A stretch of 51,354 bases of DNA from Planctomycetota bacterium (GTDB taxonomy: Bacteria > Planctomycetota > UBA1135 > UBA2386). Both the position numbers and the translations under genes were made by a program. Below are positions 34,854 through 43,867 of the stretch, piece after piece. Under the pieces are notes generated by a model, which had not been told where the DNA came from, ran no database searches, and worked only from the letters and a program-made list of their open reading frames with translations. The stretch's first letter is position 1; each line of letters begins with the position of its first letter. The DNA lies in NCBI GenBank assembly GCA_002684655.1, contig NYVR01000126.1, positions 1 to 51,354 on the forward strand, given 5' to 3'.

Positions 34854-36381
34854 GGTTCCGCAAGGCCCGACCCCGGGCAACCAAGCTCTCCAGCATTCCT
34901 CGTCGTTCGAAGACGGGACCGCGCTCACAGCCGCGTCTGAGGTGGCTGAAGCGACGGCTGCGCTGCTTCGCAGCGAGGTCAGTGACTGGCCGCAGCTCGG
35001 GCTCACCGAGCAGAAACACCGGACGGTCCGGCGCGTGTTCTCGGGACGCCTCGGCGAAGTCGATGTCTACATCAAGGTGTTCCGGGCGGACACCATCGCG
35101 GCGAAGGCGAGGCATACGCTCCGTCGTCGGCATAAGGGCGAGCGCGAGGCCCTGAACCTGCAGGCGGCCCGCGATGCAGACCTACCCGCGGTGCAGCCGC
35201 TGGCGTTCGGGCTCGCGCGCGACGGCCGCGAGCGGTGCAGCTTCCTGGTCACGCGCAGCGCCGACGCAGCGCCCTTCAACCTAGCTTGCGACGACCGGGT
35301 CGCCGCCGCCGCTGGCGCGCTGATCCGGCGCATACACGACGCCGGCATGCAGCCCGAGGACCTCCACGGGGGCAACCTGCTCATCACCGGCGACGGCCAT
35401 CCGATGCTCTGCGACCTCACCTCGCTCCACCGGGTCGGGGCGCTGTCTGTCCGCGCGCGAGCGCAGGCGCTCGCGTTCTTCTGCAATCCTGCCGACGGCG
35501 GCCCGCTGGACCCCACAGCCCGAGCGCTGCTCGCGGGCTACACAGCTGCCGGAGCGCTAACTGACGCGTTCCCGCGCGAACTAGCGCGCGCGACGCGCCG
35601 CCTGCGCGCGACGTCGGTGCGGTCGTTTGGGCGTCGCAGCACGCGCAGCTGCAAGCACACCGAGGCAGAGCCCCGACGGCGCGCCACGCCGCGCTGGTTC
35701 TGGTTCATCGGTGAAGGCGACGTCGACAGGCGGCTGCGAGCGGATGTCGCTGCGTTCACGCCCGCGGCGCAAGCGCCACGCAGGGAAGGCCGCCGCGGCG
35801 GAGTCTGGCTCTGTGACGCCTTCGCGGTCAAGGATCGGGAGGCTGGCAAAGCCCGCAAGCTGTGGCGGGCGCACTACTGGCTCTTGTTCGCCGGGGTCAC
35901 GACGCCCACGCCGGTCGCGCTGCAGCTGCACGCTGGACGCGGGCGGGTCTTCGTGCAGCGGATCCAGGGACCCGACCTCGCGACAGAGCTCCTTGACGGC
36001 GCCGTCAACGAGCCCGAGGTCGCCGAGGCTGCTCGCGCGCTAGGGCGCGCGGTGGGCCGAATGCACGGTCACGGGCTACGAAACCGAGACCTGAAGTTCG
36101 AGAACCTGATACGCATACCTGGATCCGAACAAGTCGCCATGGTCGACCTCGACGGCGTAACCCTGCATAGCGCAGAGGACACCCGCGGTTGCGGGCGAGA
36201 CCTGGGCAGGCTGCTAGCCGCCTGGCAAGACGCTGGCGAGCCAGGCGGGCCGCTAGCCGCGCAGCGCTTCCTTTTTGCCTCCGCGCGCGCGCGGCGGAGG
36301 CTGTTGCAGGACCCGCCTATCCCCAGGATCCTGGCGCACGCCGCGCGCCGTGCCAAGGAGTGGCAGCAGCGCCACTGCTGA
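34852..36381 (+). CDS. Tandem lipopolysaccharide kinase (two WaaP/Kdo-kinase domains)
   Basis: A 509-residue protein with two kinase-like domains of the WaaP/Kdo kinase family. Domain 1 (about 55-245): ATP-lysine K75 in YIKVF, EREALNLQ, catalytic DLHGGN (D170, N175) and metal CDLTSLH (D188). Domain 2 (about 285-495): K327 in FAVKDR, YWLLFAGVTTPTPVAL, catalytic RDLKFEN (D413, N418) and metal VDLDG (D432 or D434). Both sets of catalytic residues are intact, so both domains may be active. LPS kinases phosphorylate inner-core sugars at the inner membrane; the fusion with lptFG next door supports a role in LPS assembly. Convergent with the acyl-CoA dehydrogenase gene. Confidence 0.85.
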   Translation: MVPQGPTPGNQALQHSSSFEDGTALTAASEVAEATAALLRSEVSDWPQLGLTEQKHRTVRRVFSGRLGEVDVYIKVFRADTIAAKARHTLRRRHKGEREALNLQAARDADLPAVQPLAFGLARDGRERCSFLVTRSADAAPFNLACDDRVAAAAGALIRRIHDAGMQPEDLHGGNLLITGDGHPMLCDLTSLHRVGALSVRARAQALAFFCNPADGGPLDPTARALLAGYTAAGALTDAFPRELARATRRLRATSVRSFGRRSTRSCKHTEAEPRRRATPRWFWFIGEGDVDRRLRADVAAFTPAAQAPRREGRRGGVWLCDAFAVKDREAGKARKLWRAHYWLLFAGVTTPTPVALQLHAGRGRVFVQRIQGPDLATELLDGAVNEPEVAEAARALGRAVGRMHGHGLRNRDLKFENLIRIPGSEQVAMVDLDGVTLHSAEDTRGCGRDLGRLLAAWQDAGEPGGPLAAQRFLFASARARRRLLQDPPIPRILAHAARRAKEWQQRHC

Positions 36382-36403
36382 GTCGCTGGCAGCGCGGCGC
36401 AGA

Positions 36404-37444
36404 TCAGGAGAATTGCGCGGCGGCGAGGCGATCCCGCAGCTTGCCGCTGCCGCCGTCGAGCACGTCAAACACAGCGGCATCGCGATAGTGACGCTCTACG
36501 TGGTATTCGACCGTGTAGCCGAAGCCCCCGTGAATCTGAATCGCCTCGTCGCTGGCGAGCACCATCGCGTCGACCGCGGCGATCCGCGCCTCGATGGCCA
36601 CCGCCGCAGCGGCTTCGCCGAGATCGCTGAGCCGGGCCGCGTGCCACGTCAGCTGCTGCGCCGCCGACGCCGCACGCCCGCTCTCGACCAGCTTGCGCTG
36701 CACGGCGTCCTGCACGAGTAGCGGCTTGCCGAACGCGATGCGCTCGCCGGCGTGCTTCTTGGCAGCCTGGATCGATCCAGTGGCGCCGCCGACGCTCGCC
36801 GCCGCAACACCGAGCAGTCCGACCAACTCGGCCCGCGCGATCGCAGCGGCCGCGTTCGGCAGCGCAGCGCCTGGCACCCCGTCACAGCGGACGCGGCCGC
36901 AGGCCGCGCTGTTCAGACCCAGCGCGTGCACCGGCTCGCGCTCGCACGCAGCGGCGTCAACCTGCACGAGCGCGAGGTCCTGGCCGTCGTGAGCCGCGAC
37001 CACCAGCACGTCGGCCTCTAGCGCGCCGGGCACGAGCTCAGCGGCGCCCGTCAGCTTGCCTTCCGAGATCGTGAAGCCGTGCTCAGCGCCGAGGAAGACG
37101 CCGAGCTTCGCGCCGGCCGCCAGTTCGTCCAGGTCAGCGCCAGCCTGTTCCATCGCGAGCACGACCTGCATCTGGCCGATCCAGAGACGCGCCAGCGAGC
37201 CGCTATGCTCGCCGATCGACTCAAGCGCGGCGACGTAGGGCACAAACCCCATGCCGGCGCCGCCGTTGTCCTCGGCCAAGGAGAGGCCATAGACGCCTAG
37301 CTCGGCCAACTCGTCGAACCATGGGCGAACGAACGTTCGATGTTCGTCGAGCTCTTGCGCGTTGGGGGCGACGGTGTCAGCGACGAGCTTGCGCACCGTG
37401 TCGACAACCATCTCTTGGTCTTCCGTCAATTGCAGATTGTGCAT
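36404..37444 (-). CDS. Acyl-CoA dehydrogenase-like protein, shortened, with changed catalytic region
   Basis: A 346-residue protein with the N-terminal helical domain (LQLTEDQEMVVDTVRKLV) and C-terminal helical domain (IQIHGGFGYTVEYHVERHYRDA) of acyl-CoA dehydrogenases. The middle beta-domain is shortened (about 30 residues less than in its neighbour) and lacks the FAD-contact WITN/S motif. At the position of the catalytic Glu in E-x-Y-E-G-T the sequence reads VLDGGSG, an Asp for Glu. Activity may therefore be altered or lost. It is last in the beta-oxidation operon, 27 bp after the sppA stop. ATG 37444. Confidence 0.8.
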   Translation of the reverse strand: MHNLQLTEDQEMVVDTVRKLVADTVAPNAQELDEHRTFVRPWFDELAELGVYGLSLAEDNGGAGMGFVPYVAALESIGEHSGSLARLWIGQMQVVLAMEQAGADLDELAAGAKLGVFLGAEHGFTISEGKLTGAAELVPGALEADVLVVAAHDGQDLALVQVDAAACEREPVHALGLNSAACGRVRCDGVPGAALPNAAAAIARAELVGLLGVAAASVGGATGSIQAAKKHAGERIAFGKPLLVQDAVQRKLVESGRAASAAQQLTWHAARLSDLGEAAAAVAIEARIAAVDAMVLASDEAIQIHGGFGYTVEYHVERHYRDAAVFDVLDGGSGKLRDRLAAAQFS

Positions 37445-37470
37445 GATATAGATCCGGTTGAGGCGGCCCG

Positions 37471-38571
37471 TCAGCGGCCACCCTGCCAGTAGTAGAGAAA
37501 GCGCGGACCGGTCGTAGAGGTCAGCAAGCGATCGACCGCCGACGCCTCGACCTTCGGGCCGAATGCGCCGAGCAGGAGGTCCGCGAACGTCGGCCTGCGA
37601 CGCTGCTCCACGATGCGCACCTGTTCGCCGAGTTGATCCTCGAACCAAGCGACCGCGGTCGCGTAGTCACCGATGTCGTCGACGAGGCCGAGCTCGCGAG
37701 CGCGCGTAGCGGTGTAGATCCCTCCGTTCGCGGCGCGCTCCACGTCCGCCTTGGCCATGCCGCGCCCCTCCATGACGACCGCCACGAACTGGTCGTAGAG
37801 CTCGTCGACGATCTCGGTCAGCATCTCTCGCTCCGCAGGGGCGAGCGGACGCGTAGGCGACAGCATGTCTTTGAAGGGCGTCCGGTCCGACTTGATCGCG
37901 ACCTGTTCCACGCCGAACTCCTGCGCCATCTTGGCGAAGTTCCAGGCCGACATGATCACGCCGATGCTGCCGCTGATCGAGGTTCGCCGCGAGATGATGT
38001 GCTGCGCTGCCGCGGCGATGTAGTAGCCGCCAGAGGCGCACATGTCGCCGTAGAGCGCGGCGACCGGGACGTCAGGGTGATCGGCGCGGAACTGACGGAG
38101 CATCTTGTAGACGCGGTCAGAGTCCGTGACACCGCCGCCGGGCGAATCGATGTAAAGCAACAGGCCGTCGAAGTCCTCGCGGTCGGCGTAGCGCAGCGCG
38201 CGCTGCACCTGCGAGACGGTGCCCCCTGCAGCCCCCATCAGCGGATTCGCGCCTTCGGCGATCGCTCCTCTCACAGAGATCTGCAGGATCTTGCGCGACG
38301 CACTGCGTGCTCCGGTGACGTGGACCTCGCCGTAATCGGCCGCCGCGTCTCCGAGCCCTCCACCTGCGATGCTCCCCACGCTGAGCAGCAACAAAAGCAC
38401 GTTCAGGCCTGCCGAGACCAGAAGCAGAATGCCGAGGAAGATGGCTACAAAGAAGGCCACGCCGCGCGATTCACGCGGCTGCGCGCCAGCTGGCGACGGC
38501 CACTGAGGCTGCTGCGGCGGGACGCCAGGAGGCAGCCCAGAGGCTGTGTCGTTCGTAGGTGTGTCGGTCAT
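37471..38571 (-). CDS. sppA: Signal peptide peptidase SppA (serine protease, S49)
   Basis: A 366-residue membrane-bound serine protease of the single-domain SppA type. The proline-rich N-terminal tail (1-35) precedes a transmembrane helix (VAFFVAIFLGILLLVSAGLNVLLLLL). The catalytic Ser180 lies in MCASGGYYIA and the probable catalytic Lys is K234 in TPFKD, 54 residues downstream, close to the spacing in Bacillus SppA. It digests cleaved signal peptides in the membrane. Its ATG overlaps the upstream acyl-CoA dehydrogenase stop (ATGA). This position inside a fatty-acid oxidation operon is unusual. Confidence 0.88.
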   Translation of the reverse strand: MTDTPTNDTASGLPPGVPPQQPQWPSPAGAQPRESRGVAFFVAIFLGILLLVSAGLNVLLLLLSVGSIAGGGLGDAAADYGEVHVTGARSASRKILQISVRGAIAEGANPLMGAAGGTVSQVQRALRYADREDFDGLLLYIDSPGGGVTDSDRVYKMLRQFRADHPDVPVAALYGDMCASGGYYIAAAAQHIISRRTSISGSIGVIMSAWNFAKMAQEFGVEQVAIKSDRTPFKDMLSPTRPLAPAEREMLTEIVDELYDQFVAVVMEGRGMAKADVERAANGGIYTATRARELGLVDDIGDYATAVAWFEDQLGEQVRIVEQRRRPTFADLLLGAFGPKVEASAVDRLLTSTTGPRFLYYWQGGR

Positions 38572-39737
38572 GCGAGGAGGCCGCGCGCGATGACGAGGCG
38601 CTGGATGTCGGTCGCGCCTTCGTAGATCTCCGTGATCCGCGCGTCACGAAGCAGCCGCTCCGCAGCGGTCGCGCCGCTAGCGCCGCCTTGACCGAGGATC
38701 GACACAGCGGCTCTAGCCGCGCGGTTTGCGAGGCGGGCTGTGCAGGACTTGGCCATAGCCGACTCCGTCCCGCAGCGCTCGCCGCGGTCGCGCATCACAG
38801 CCGCGCGCCAAGTGAGCAGCCGGTAGGCGTCGAGGTCCGCGGCCAAGTCAGCCATCTGCCACTGGTCAGGCTGGGAAGCGTTCGGCCGGCCCTTGTGGTC
38901 CTTCTGTTGGCCGAGGTGGCCTCGGATGAGGTCGACCGAGGCGCGCGCGATGCCGAGCGCTTGCGAGGCGATACCCAGCCGGCCTCCGTCGAGCGTATCG
39001 AGCGCGATCTTGAAGCCCTCGCCTTCGGCGCCGAGCAGGCAGTCCGCGGGCACGCGCGCGTCCTCGAATACGATCTCGGTCGTCGACGAGCCTTTCAGGC
39101 CCAGCTTGCGCTCCTTCTTGCCGACGCTGACACCCGGCAACGACGCCTCTGCGACGATCGCCGAGATACCCTTGACCCGATCCTCGCCCGTGCGCACGAA
39201 GACCACGAACAGCTCCGCCTCGCTGCCCGTAGTGATCCAGAGCTTGGCGCCGTTCAGCACGTAATGGTCGCCGTCGCGCTTGGCTTCGCAGCGGAGCGCG
39301 GCGGCGTCCGAACCCGAGAAGGCCTCACTCAAGCAATAGGCGCCAAGCCACTCGCCCGTGACGAGCTTGGGGAACCAGCGCCGCTTCTGCTCGTCGGTGC
39401 ACCACTTGCCGAGCAGCGAGTTGACCAACGAGTTGTGCACGCTGATCGTCACGCCGGTGGAGGCGCAGACTGAGTTGATCTCCTCCAACATCACGCAGCT
39501 CGCGAGGTTGCCGAGGTCGGTGCCGCCGTACTCCTTCGCCACCGTAGTGCACAGCAGCCCCTTCTCAGCCGCTGCCCGCACGGCCTCGCGCGGGAATCGC
39601 GGCTCGCGGTCGACGACGTCGGCCGCGCCGAGGTGGTCTCGGCAGTAATCGCGGATCATCTGTTGGAACTCAACGAGCTCCGGCGTCAACCGGAAGTCGG
39701 AGACCTGCGCCGCTGCGCTGGTGGTCGTGTCGCTCAT
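38568..39737 (-). CDS. Acyl-CoA dehydrogenase
   Basis: A full-length (389 residues) FAD-dependent acyl-CoA dehydrogenase catalysing the first oxidation step of beta-oxidation. Signatures: YCLSEAFSGSDAAALRCEA, LNGAKLWITTGSEAELFVVF, and the C-terminal RDARITEIYEGATDIQRLVIAR, which contains the catalytic Glu in the position used by short/medium-chain enzymes. Electron transfer would go to ETF, which is not in the window. Five bp separate the 3-hydroxyacyl-CoA dehydrogenase stop from this start (39737). A butyryl- or isovaleryl-CoA type is possible; the chain length cannot be set from motifs alone. Confidence 0.93.
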   Translation of the reverse strand: MSDTTTSAAAQVSDFRLTPELVEFQQMIRDYCRDHLGAADVVDREPRFPREAVRAAAEKGLLCTTVAKEYGGTDLGNLASCVMLEEINSVCASTGVTISVHNSLVNSLLGKWCTDEQKRRWFPKLVTGEWLGAYCLSEAFSGSDAAALRCEAKRDGDHYVLNGAKLWITTGSEAELFVVFVRTGEDRVKGISAIVAEASLPGVSVGKKERKLGLKGSSTTEIVFEDARVPADCLLGAEGEGFKIALDTLDGGRLGIASQALGIARASVDLIRGHLGQQKDHKGRPNASQPDQWQMADLAADLDAYRLLTWRAAVMRDRGERCGTESAMAKSCTARLANRAARAAVSILGQGGASGATAAERLLRDARITEIYEGATDIQRLVIARGLLA

Positions 39738-39742
39738 GCTGC

Positions 39743-40609
39743 TTACTTGCTGTAGTCGTAGAAGCCCTTGCCTGTCTTACGGCCGAGGTGGCCCGCCGCT
39801 ACGAGCCTGCGCATCAAAGGGCAGGCGCGGTACTTGTCGTCGCCGAGCCCGTCCTTGAGCACGTCGAGGATGGAGACGCAGACGTCGAGGCCGATGAAGT
39901 CAGCCAAGGTCAGCGGCCCCATCGGGTGGTTCATGCCGAGCTTCATGATCTCGTCGATCGCCTCGCGCTCCGCCACACCCTCCATCAAAGCGAACGCCGC
40001 CTCGTTGATCATCGGCAACAGAATCCGGTTGGCCACGAAGCCCGGATAGTCGTTGGCCATCACGGGGATCTTTCCCAAGGACTCGGCCCAGCCGACGACC
40101 TTTTGACAGGTCGCGTCGGACGTGTCGTTGCCGCGGATGACCTCCACGAGCTTCATCAGCGGCACGGGGTTCATGAAGTGCATGCCGATGACTCGGTCCG
40201 CGCGCTTCGTCTTTGCCCCGAGCACCGTGATCGAGATAGACGACGTGTTGCTCGCCAAGATCGCGTCTTTGGGCAACCGTGAGTCGGCGGCGTCGAAGAC
40301 GCGCGTCTTAATCTCAAGGTTCTCGGTGATGGCCTCGACGCAGAGGTCGACGCCGTCGAGCGGATCCATCTCCGTAGAGGCGTGAAGGCGCGCCTTGGTC
40401 GCCTCGGCGTCCTCAGCGCTCAGCTTGCCCTTCTCAACAAACTTGCTCAGGCTCCTGTGAATGTTGGCGACGCCTCGCTCGAGGCCAGCCGGGTCGACGT
40501 CGATCAGATGTGTCTGGACGCCGTTGTGTGCGAAGACCTGAGCGATGCCGTTGCCCATGGTGCCGGCGCCGATGACGGCGACGGCCTTCGGAAGGATTTT
40601 GTCAGTCAT
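39743..40609 (-). CDS. hbd: 3-hydroxybutyryl-CoA / 3-hydroxyacyl-CoA dehydrogenase
   Basis: A 288-residue NAD(P)-dependent dehydrogenase. The Rossmann motif [16 protein letters not shown] is at the N-terminus (about residues 12-27); the catalytic region has NTSSISI and the His in [16 protein letters not shown]; the C-terminal domain has [19 protein letters not shown] and [16 protein letters not shown]. The length fits the stand-alone Hbd/PaaH form. It oxidises or forms 3-hydroxyacyl-CoA between the acyl-CoA dehydrogenase and thiolase products encoded on either side. ATG 40609, 30 bp after the thiolase stop. An enoyl-CoA hydratase gene for the missing step is not visible in this window. Confidence 0.95.
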   Translation of the reverse strand: MTDKILPKAVAVIGAGTMGNGIAQVFAHNGVQTHLIDVDPAGLERGVANIHRSLSKFVEKGKLSAEDAEATKARLHASTEMDPLDGVDLCVEAITENLEIKTRVFDAADSRLPKDAILASNTSSISITVLGAKTKRADRVIGMHFMNPVPLMKLVEVIRGNDTSDATCQKVVGWAESLGKIPVMANDYPGFVANRILLPMINEAAFALMEGVAEREAIDEIMKLGMNHPMGPLTLADFIGLDVCVSILDVLKDGLGDDKYRACPLMRRLVAAGHLGRKTGKGFYDYSK

Positions 40610-40639
40610 GATGCTTAGTTGGTTGGGACGGTTTCGGCC

Positions 40640-41824
40640 TCAGAGCCGCTCCACGGACATCGCGACGGCGTTGCCGCCGCCAAGACAGAGACCGGCGATC
40701 CCAGTGGTCTTGTCGTGGCGCTTAAGGGCGTGCAGCAAGGTCACCAACACGCGCGTGCCCGAACACCCAATTGGGTGACCGAGCGCGACAGCGCCGCCGT
40801 GCACGTTCCACTTCGCGGGGTCGGCGCCGAGCTGCCGCTGCAGCGCGATCATCTGCACCGAGAATGCTTCGTTCATCTCGATCAGGTCGAAGTCTCCGAC
40901 TCCGACTCCGAGCAGCGCGCACAGCTTCTTCGTGGCGACCTCGGGGGCCATCATTACCCACTCCGGGGCGAGCCCGCCGGTCGCGTAGCCCGTAATGCGC
41001 GCCAACTTCTGCAGCCCGTGCGCGTCGGCAAACTCTTCACTGCAGACGACGGTCGCTGCGGCGCCGTCGTTGATCGAGCTGGCGTTGCCCGCGGTGACCG
41101 AGCCGCCGTCACGCTTGAACGCTGGACGCAGCTTGCCCAACGCCTCCGGCGTGGAGTCTGCGCGCGGGCCGTCGTCCTTGTTGAATTGGATCGGGTCTTT
41201 CTTCCGCTGCGGCACCTCGACGTTGAAAATCTCCGCGTCGAACGCTCCCGCGGTCTGCGCCGCCGCAGCTTTACGGTGGCTGTCTGCGGCGTAGACGTCT
41301 TGCTCCTCGCGGGTGACGCCATACTTATCCGCGACCAGCTCGCCGGTGTTGCCCATGTGGAAGTCGTTGTAGTGGTCCCACAACCCGTCCCAGACGATGC
41401 CGTCGAGCGCTTGCGTGTGGCCAAGGCGCGCGCCTGCGCGCGCGGCGGGGAGCAAATAGGGCGTGTTGGTCATCGACTCCATGCCGCCTGCGACCGCGCA
41501 CTGAAGATCCCCGGCCTTGATCGCCTGAGCAGCGAGCATCACGGTCTTGAGGCCAGAGCCACAAACCTTGTTGATCGTCACCGCGGCCTTGCTGTCGGGA
41601 ATGCCCGCAGCCCGCAACGCCTGGCGCGCCGGGTTTTGCCCCAAGCCAGCCTGAAGGACGTTGCCCATCAGCACCTCATCGATCTCTGCTGCAGGGACGC
41701 CGCTGCGCTGGAGCGCCTCTTTAACGGCAAAGCCGCCGAGCTGCGGCGCAGTGAAAGCGGACAGCGCGCCTTGGAACTTAGCGATGGCGGTGCGACAGGC
41801 GCTGACGATGACGGGATGACCCAT
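40640..41824 (-). CDS. Acetyl-CoA C-acyltransferase (thiolase)
   Basis: A 394-residue thiolase. Active-site Cys88 is in [16 protein letters not shown], the conserved [12 protein letters not shown] follows in the C-terminal half, and the His and second Cys are in [16 protein letters not shown] and [14 protein letters not shown]. It condenses or cleaves acetyl-CoA units at the end of beta-oxidation or start of C4 synthesis. I used ATG 41824 ([17 protein letters not shown]); the frame to 41914 adds a non-homologous leader. It is first in the operon and lies downstream of tRNA-Ala on the same strand, separated from it by a terminator. Confidence 0.95.
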   Translation of the reverse strand: MGHPVIVSACRTAIAKFQGALSAFTAPQLGGFAVKEALQRSGVPAAEIDEVLMGNVLQAGLGQNPARQALRAAGIPDSKAAVTINKVCGSGLKTVMLAAQAIKAGDLQCAVAGGMESMTNTPYLLPAARAGARLGHTQALDGIVWDGLWDHYNDFHMGNTGELVADKYGVTREEQDVYAADSHRKAAAAQTAGAFDAEIFNVEVPQRKKDPIQFNKDDGPRADSTPEALGKLRPAFKRDGGSVTAGNASSINDGAAATVVCSEEFADAHGLQKLARITGYATGGLAPEWVMMAPEVATKKLCALLGVGVGDFDLIEMNEAFSVQMIALQRQLGADPAKWNVHGGAVALGHPIGCSGTRVLVTLLHALKRHDKTTGIAGLCLGGGNAVAMSVERL

Positions 41825-42014
41825 GAACTTGCTGCTGTGATCTGCGTTAGCGAAGCTTCCGAGGGCTGCTGGAGCTGCGGCACATAAGCCTCGGCCAGCG
41901 CACTTCGGAGGCAAATATGCTAGCGGCAGTCGCTGCTACGACCAGGGCAGCCGCGTAATCAAGAGGCCCGCGCGCGTCCGTGACGCCGCTCGTCGGCCTA
42001 GGACAAAACGAATG

Positions 42015-42046
42015 CGGCCCGCCGGACAATTTCGTCCAGCGGGCCG
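42015..42046 (-). terminator. Hairpin downstream of tRNA-Ala, probable intrinsic terminator
   Basis: The 8-bp perfect stem cggcccgc (42015-42022) with gcgggccg (42039-42046), plus a GGAC/GTCC inner stem (42024-42027 with 42034-42037), gives a strong hairpin. On the minus strand it lies 11 nt after the tRNA-Ala CCA end and is followed about 8 nt later by TTTT. This suggests factor-independent termination of the tRNA transcript before the thiolase operon. Confidence 0.7.
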
Positions 42047-42056
42047 ATCCGAGGAT

Positions 42057-42133
<77 letters not shown>

Positions 42134-42504
42134 GTGGCAGCGGCGGGACACGCTATCGACTCCGAGCGCCTCGGTAAAGGGCCAGCGTCGCAGGAAAATT
42201 GTGGCCCCGAACGAGCGCGCGCTACCACCTGCCATCGCGGCACCCTGTGTTGGCTCCCACGACGGCAGGCGAGGCCACGGTGGCCAGGATCCAGACAGCG
42301 ACGCCCGCAGATGTCGCAGCGGCCCCGCGCGAGTGATGAATCTCTCAACGCTCGGTGCCATGGATTTCGCAGCCCGCGGGCCCCAGATCGAAGGCGACGG
42401 CGGACGCCGGACCACGTCGCAGCGCGGCGAGGAGAGGATCTCGGACGGTCGCCGCCCACTTGGGCGCAAGATCCGCGCCACGATGAGCCGATAGGTCCCT
42501 TGCC
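42134..42504. other. Intergenic region with no supported gene
   Basis: This 371-bp stretch separates tRNA-Ala from the FlhG-like gene. It must contain the tRNA promoter (minus) and probably the FlhG promoter (plus). Short overlapping frames are present on both strands (the longest plus-strand one is 42201-42494) but they are Arg-rich with no recognisable domain and no start context, so I call none. Confidence 0.5.
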
Positions 42505-43347
42505 GTGGCGAATCACTCGCCAGAGCAACAGATGATCGAGCGACCAAACAACCCCGAGACGAACTCACGGCGAGCAGCGATCTTCGCCGTGACCTCCGGC
42601 AAAGGTGGCGTCGGGAAGACGTCCATTACGGTGAGCGTGGCGTGCGAGTTCGCGCGTCGCGGGCACCGAACAGTGGTCATCGATACAGACCTCGGCATGG
42701 CCAACGCGCACATCATCGCGGGGGTCAAGCCCGAGAAGACGCTTGCTGACTACATCGCAGGCGCCGCGGAGCTGGCCGAGATCATCGCCGACGGACCTGC
42801 CGGCGTGAAGTTCATCAGCAGCGGCAGCGGCGTGAAGGACATGGCGAACCTCGACGACAACGGGCGGGCGCGCATCTGCCTCGCGATCGAAGAGTTGAGC
42901 GCCTACTGCGACATCATCCTCCTGGACACTGGCGCAGGCGCCGGCAAGGGGGTCACAGACTTCGTCAGCATGGCGGATCAAACCGTCCTGGTGACGACAA
43001 GCAACTTCGCGGCGATCGCAGATGCCTACGGCATCTTGAAGGTCGTCGTGAGGGACGGGCACACTAAGCCGATCCACGCGGTCATCAACCGGGTGCGGTC
43101 ACCTGAAGAGGCAGAGCAGGTGTTCCTGAAGCTAAAGGGCTGCGCCGAGCGCTTTTTGGGCTTTGACCTAAAACGCCTCGGGCTGCTGCCAGAAGACAGT
43201 TCCGTTGAGGGCGCCGTTTCGAAGCGGACGCCCTTCAGCGTGGCTTTTCCGGGGAGTGTCGCCGCGCGCTATCTCGCCAAGCTGGTTTCGGGTCTCGAAC
43301 GTTTTGTCGAGACCTCGAGCCCGGCGAAGCAAGCCGCAGTGCACTGA
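42505..43347 (+). CDS. MinD/ParA-family ATPase, FlhG-like
   Basis: A 280-residue deviant-Walker ATPase. The P-loop VTSGKGGVGKT (about residues 29-39) follows a polar, possibly disordered N-terminus; next come TVVIDTDLGMANAHIIAG (switch I) and DIILLDTGAGAGKGVTDFV (Walker B), VLVTTSNFAAIADAYGILK and a C-terminal amphipathic helix-like YLAKLVSGLERFV, as in FlhG/MotR and MinD. These proteins bind membranes and set number or position of flagella or division site. No flhF, flhA or min genes are next to it. Start is GTG 42505 or ATG 42532; the later one keeps only a short tail. Confidence 0.83.
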   Translation: MANHSPEQQMIERPNNPETNSRRAAIFAVTSGKGGVGKTSITVSVACEFARRGHRTVVIDTDLGMANAHIIAGVKPEKTLADYIAGAAELAEIIADGPAGVKFISSGSGVKDMANLDDNGRARICLAIEELSAYCDIILLDTGAGAGKGVTDFVSMADQTVLVTTSNFAAIADAYGILKVVVRDGHTKPIHAVINRVRSPEEAEQVFLKLKGCAERFLGFDLKRLGLLPEDSSVEGAVSKRTPFSVAFPGSVAARYLAKLVSGLERFVETSSPAKQAAVH

Positions 43348-43418
43348 CTGGAAGAAACATTGGAGCGGTCGATCCGGTGTCGGCCGCGTGAGAGTTACTG
43401 GGAAAGAGGGATTGAAGA

Positions 43419-43844
43419 ATGACTGGCACGACGAAGCAGGATGCCGAAGGCATGGATCAAACGACGAACAAGCTGGCCGCGAACGAAGAACAGTTCGGCC
43501 GCCAAGCCAACAAGGGGATCCTTGCTGACAAGGTCGCCGACGAGCTGAACGTTCCGCGCCGCACGGCCGCGCGCGTTCTGGACGCCGTCCTCGACGCGGT
43601 CAGCGAGCTGCTCCACACGCGCGGCAAGGTCGCCGTCAAGGGCTTCGGCACGTTCGAACGGCGGATCCGCAAGGGCCGCGCCTACAAGCACCCCCTGACC
43701 GGCGAGAGCATCGACGTCGCCAACAAGGAGACGGTAATCTTCAAGCCCAGCGATCAGCTGATCGCCGAGACGCGGACCGACGCGCAGCCCAAGGTCAAGA
43801 AGCCGAGCGGCGCGCCGACCGACGGCATCCTGTTCAAGGGCTAA
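43419..43844 (+). CDS. HU/IHF family DNA-binding protein with N- and C-terminal extensions
   Basis: A 141-residue nucleoid protein. The central about 90 residues (from NKGILADKVADELN to ETVIFKPSDQLIAE) match the HU/IHF fold with the DNA-bending beta-arm, including GRAYKHPLTGESIDVANKETVIFKPS, and the conserved GKVAVKGFGTFERR. Typical HU has about 90 residues; this one has about 30 extra polar residues at the N-terminus and about 20 Lys/Pro-rich ones at the C-terminus. Starts with ATG 43419 and is followed by a strong terminator-type hairpin. Confidence 0.9.
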   Translation: MTGTTKQDAEGMDQTTNKLAANEEQFGRQANKGILADKVADELNVPRRTAARVLDAVLDAVSELLHTRGKVAVKGFGTFERRIRKGRAYKHPLTGESIDVANKETVIFKPSDQLIAETRTDAQPKVKKPSGAPTDGILFKG

Positions 43845-43867
43845 TCCGCCCTTGACGTCGACGGCGT

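Noticed and set aside
37633-38625. 330-codon plus-strand frame antisense to sppA
   Set aside because: Shadow; the minus-strand SppA frame has the catalytic Ser and Lys.
40619-41887. 422-codon plus-strand frame antisense to the thiolase gene
   Set aside because: A GC-rich mirror of the thiolase codons with no motif; the thiolase on the minus strand has every active-site residue.
42201-42494. 97-codon plus-strand frame before the FlhG-like gene
   Set aside because: Arg/Pro/Gly-rich with no domain; looks like random open frame in GC-rich DNA.
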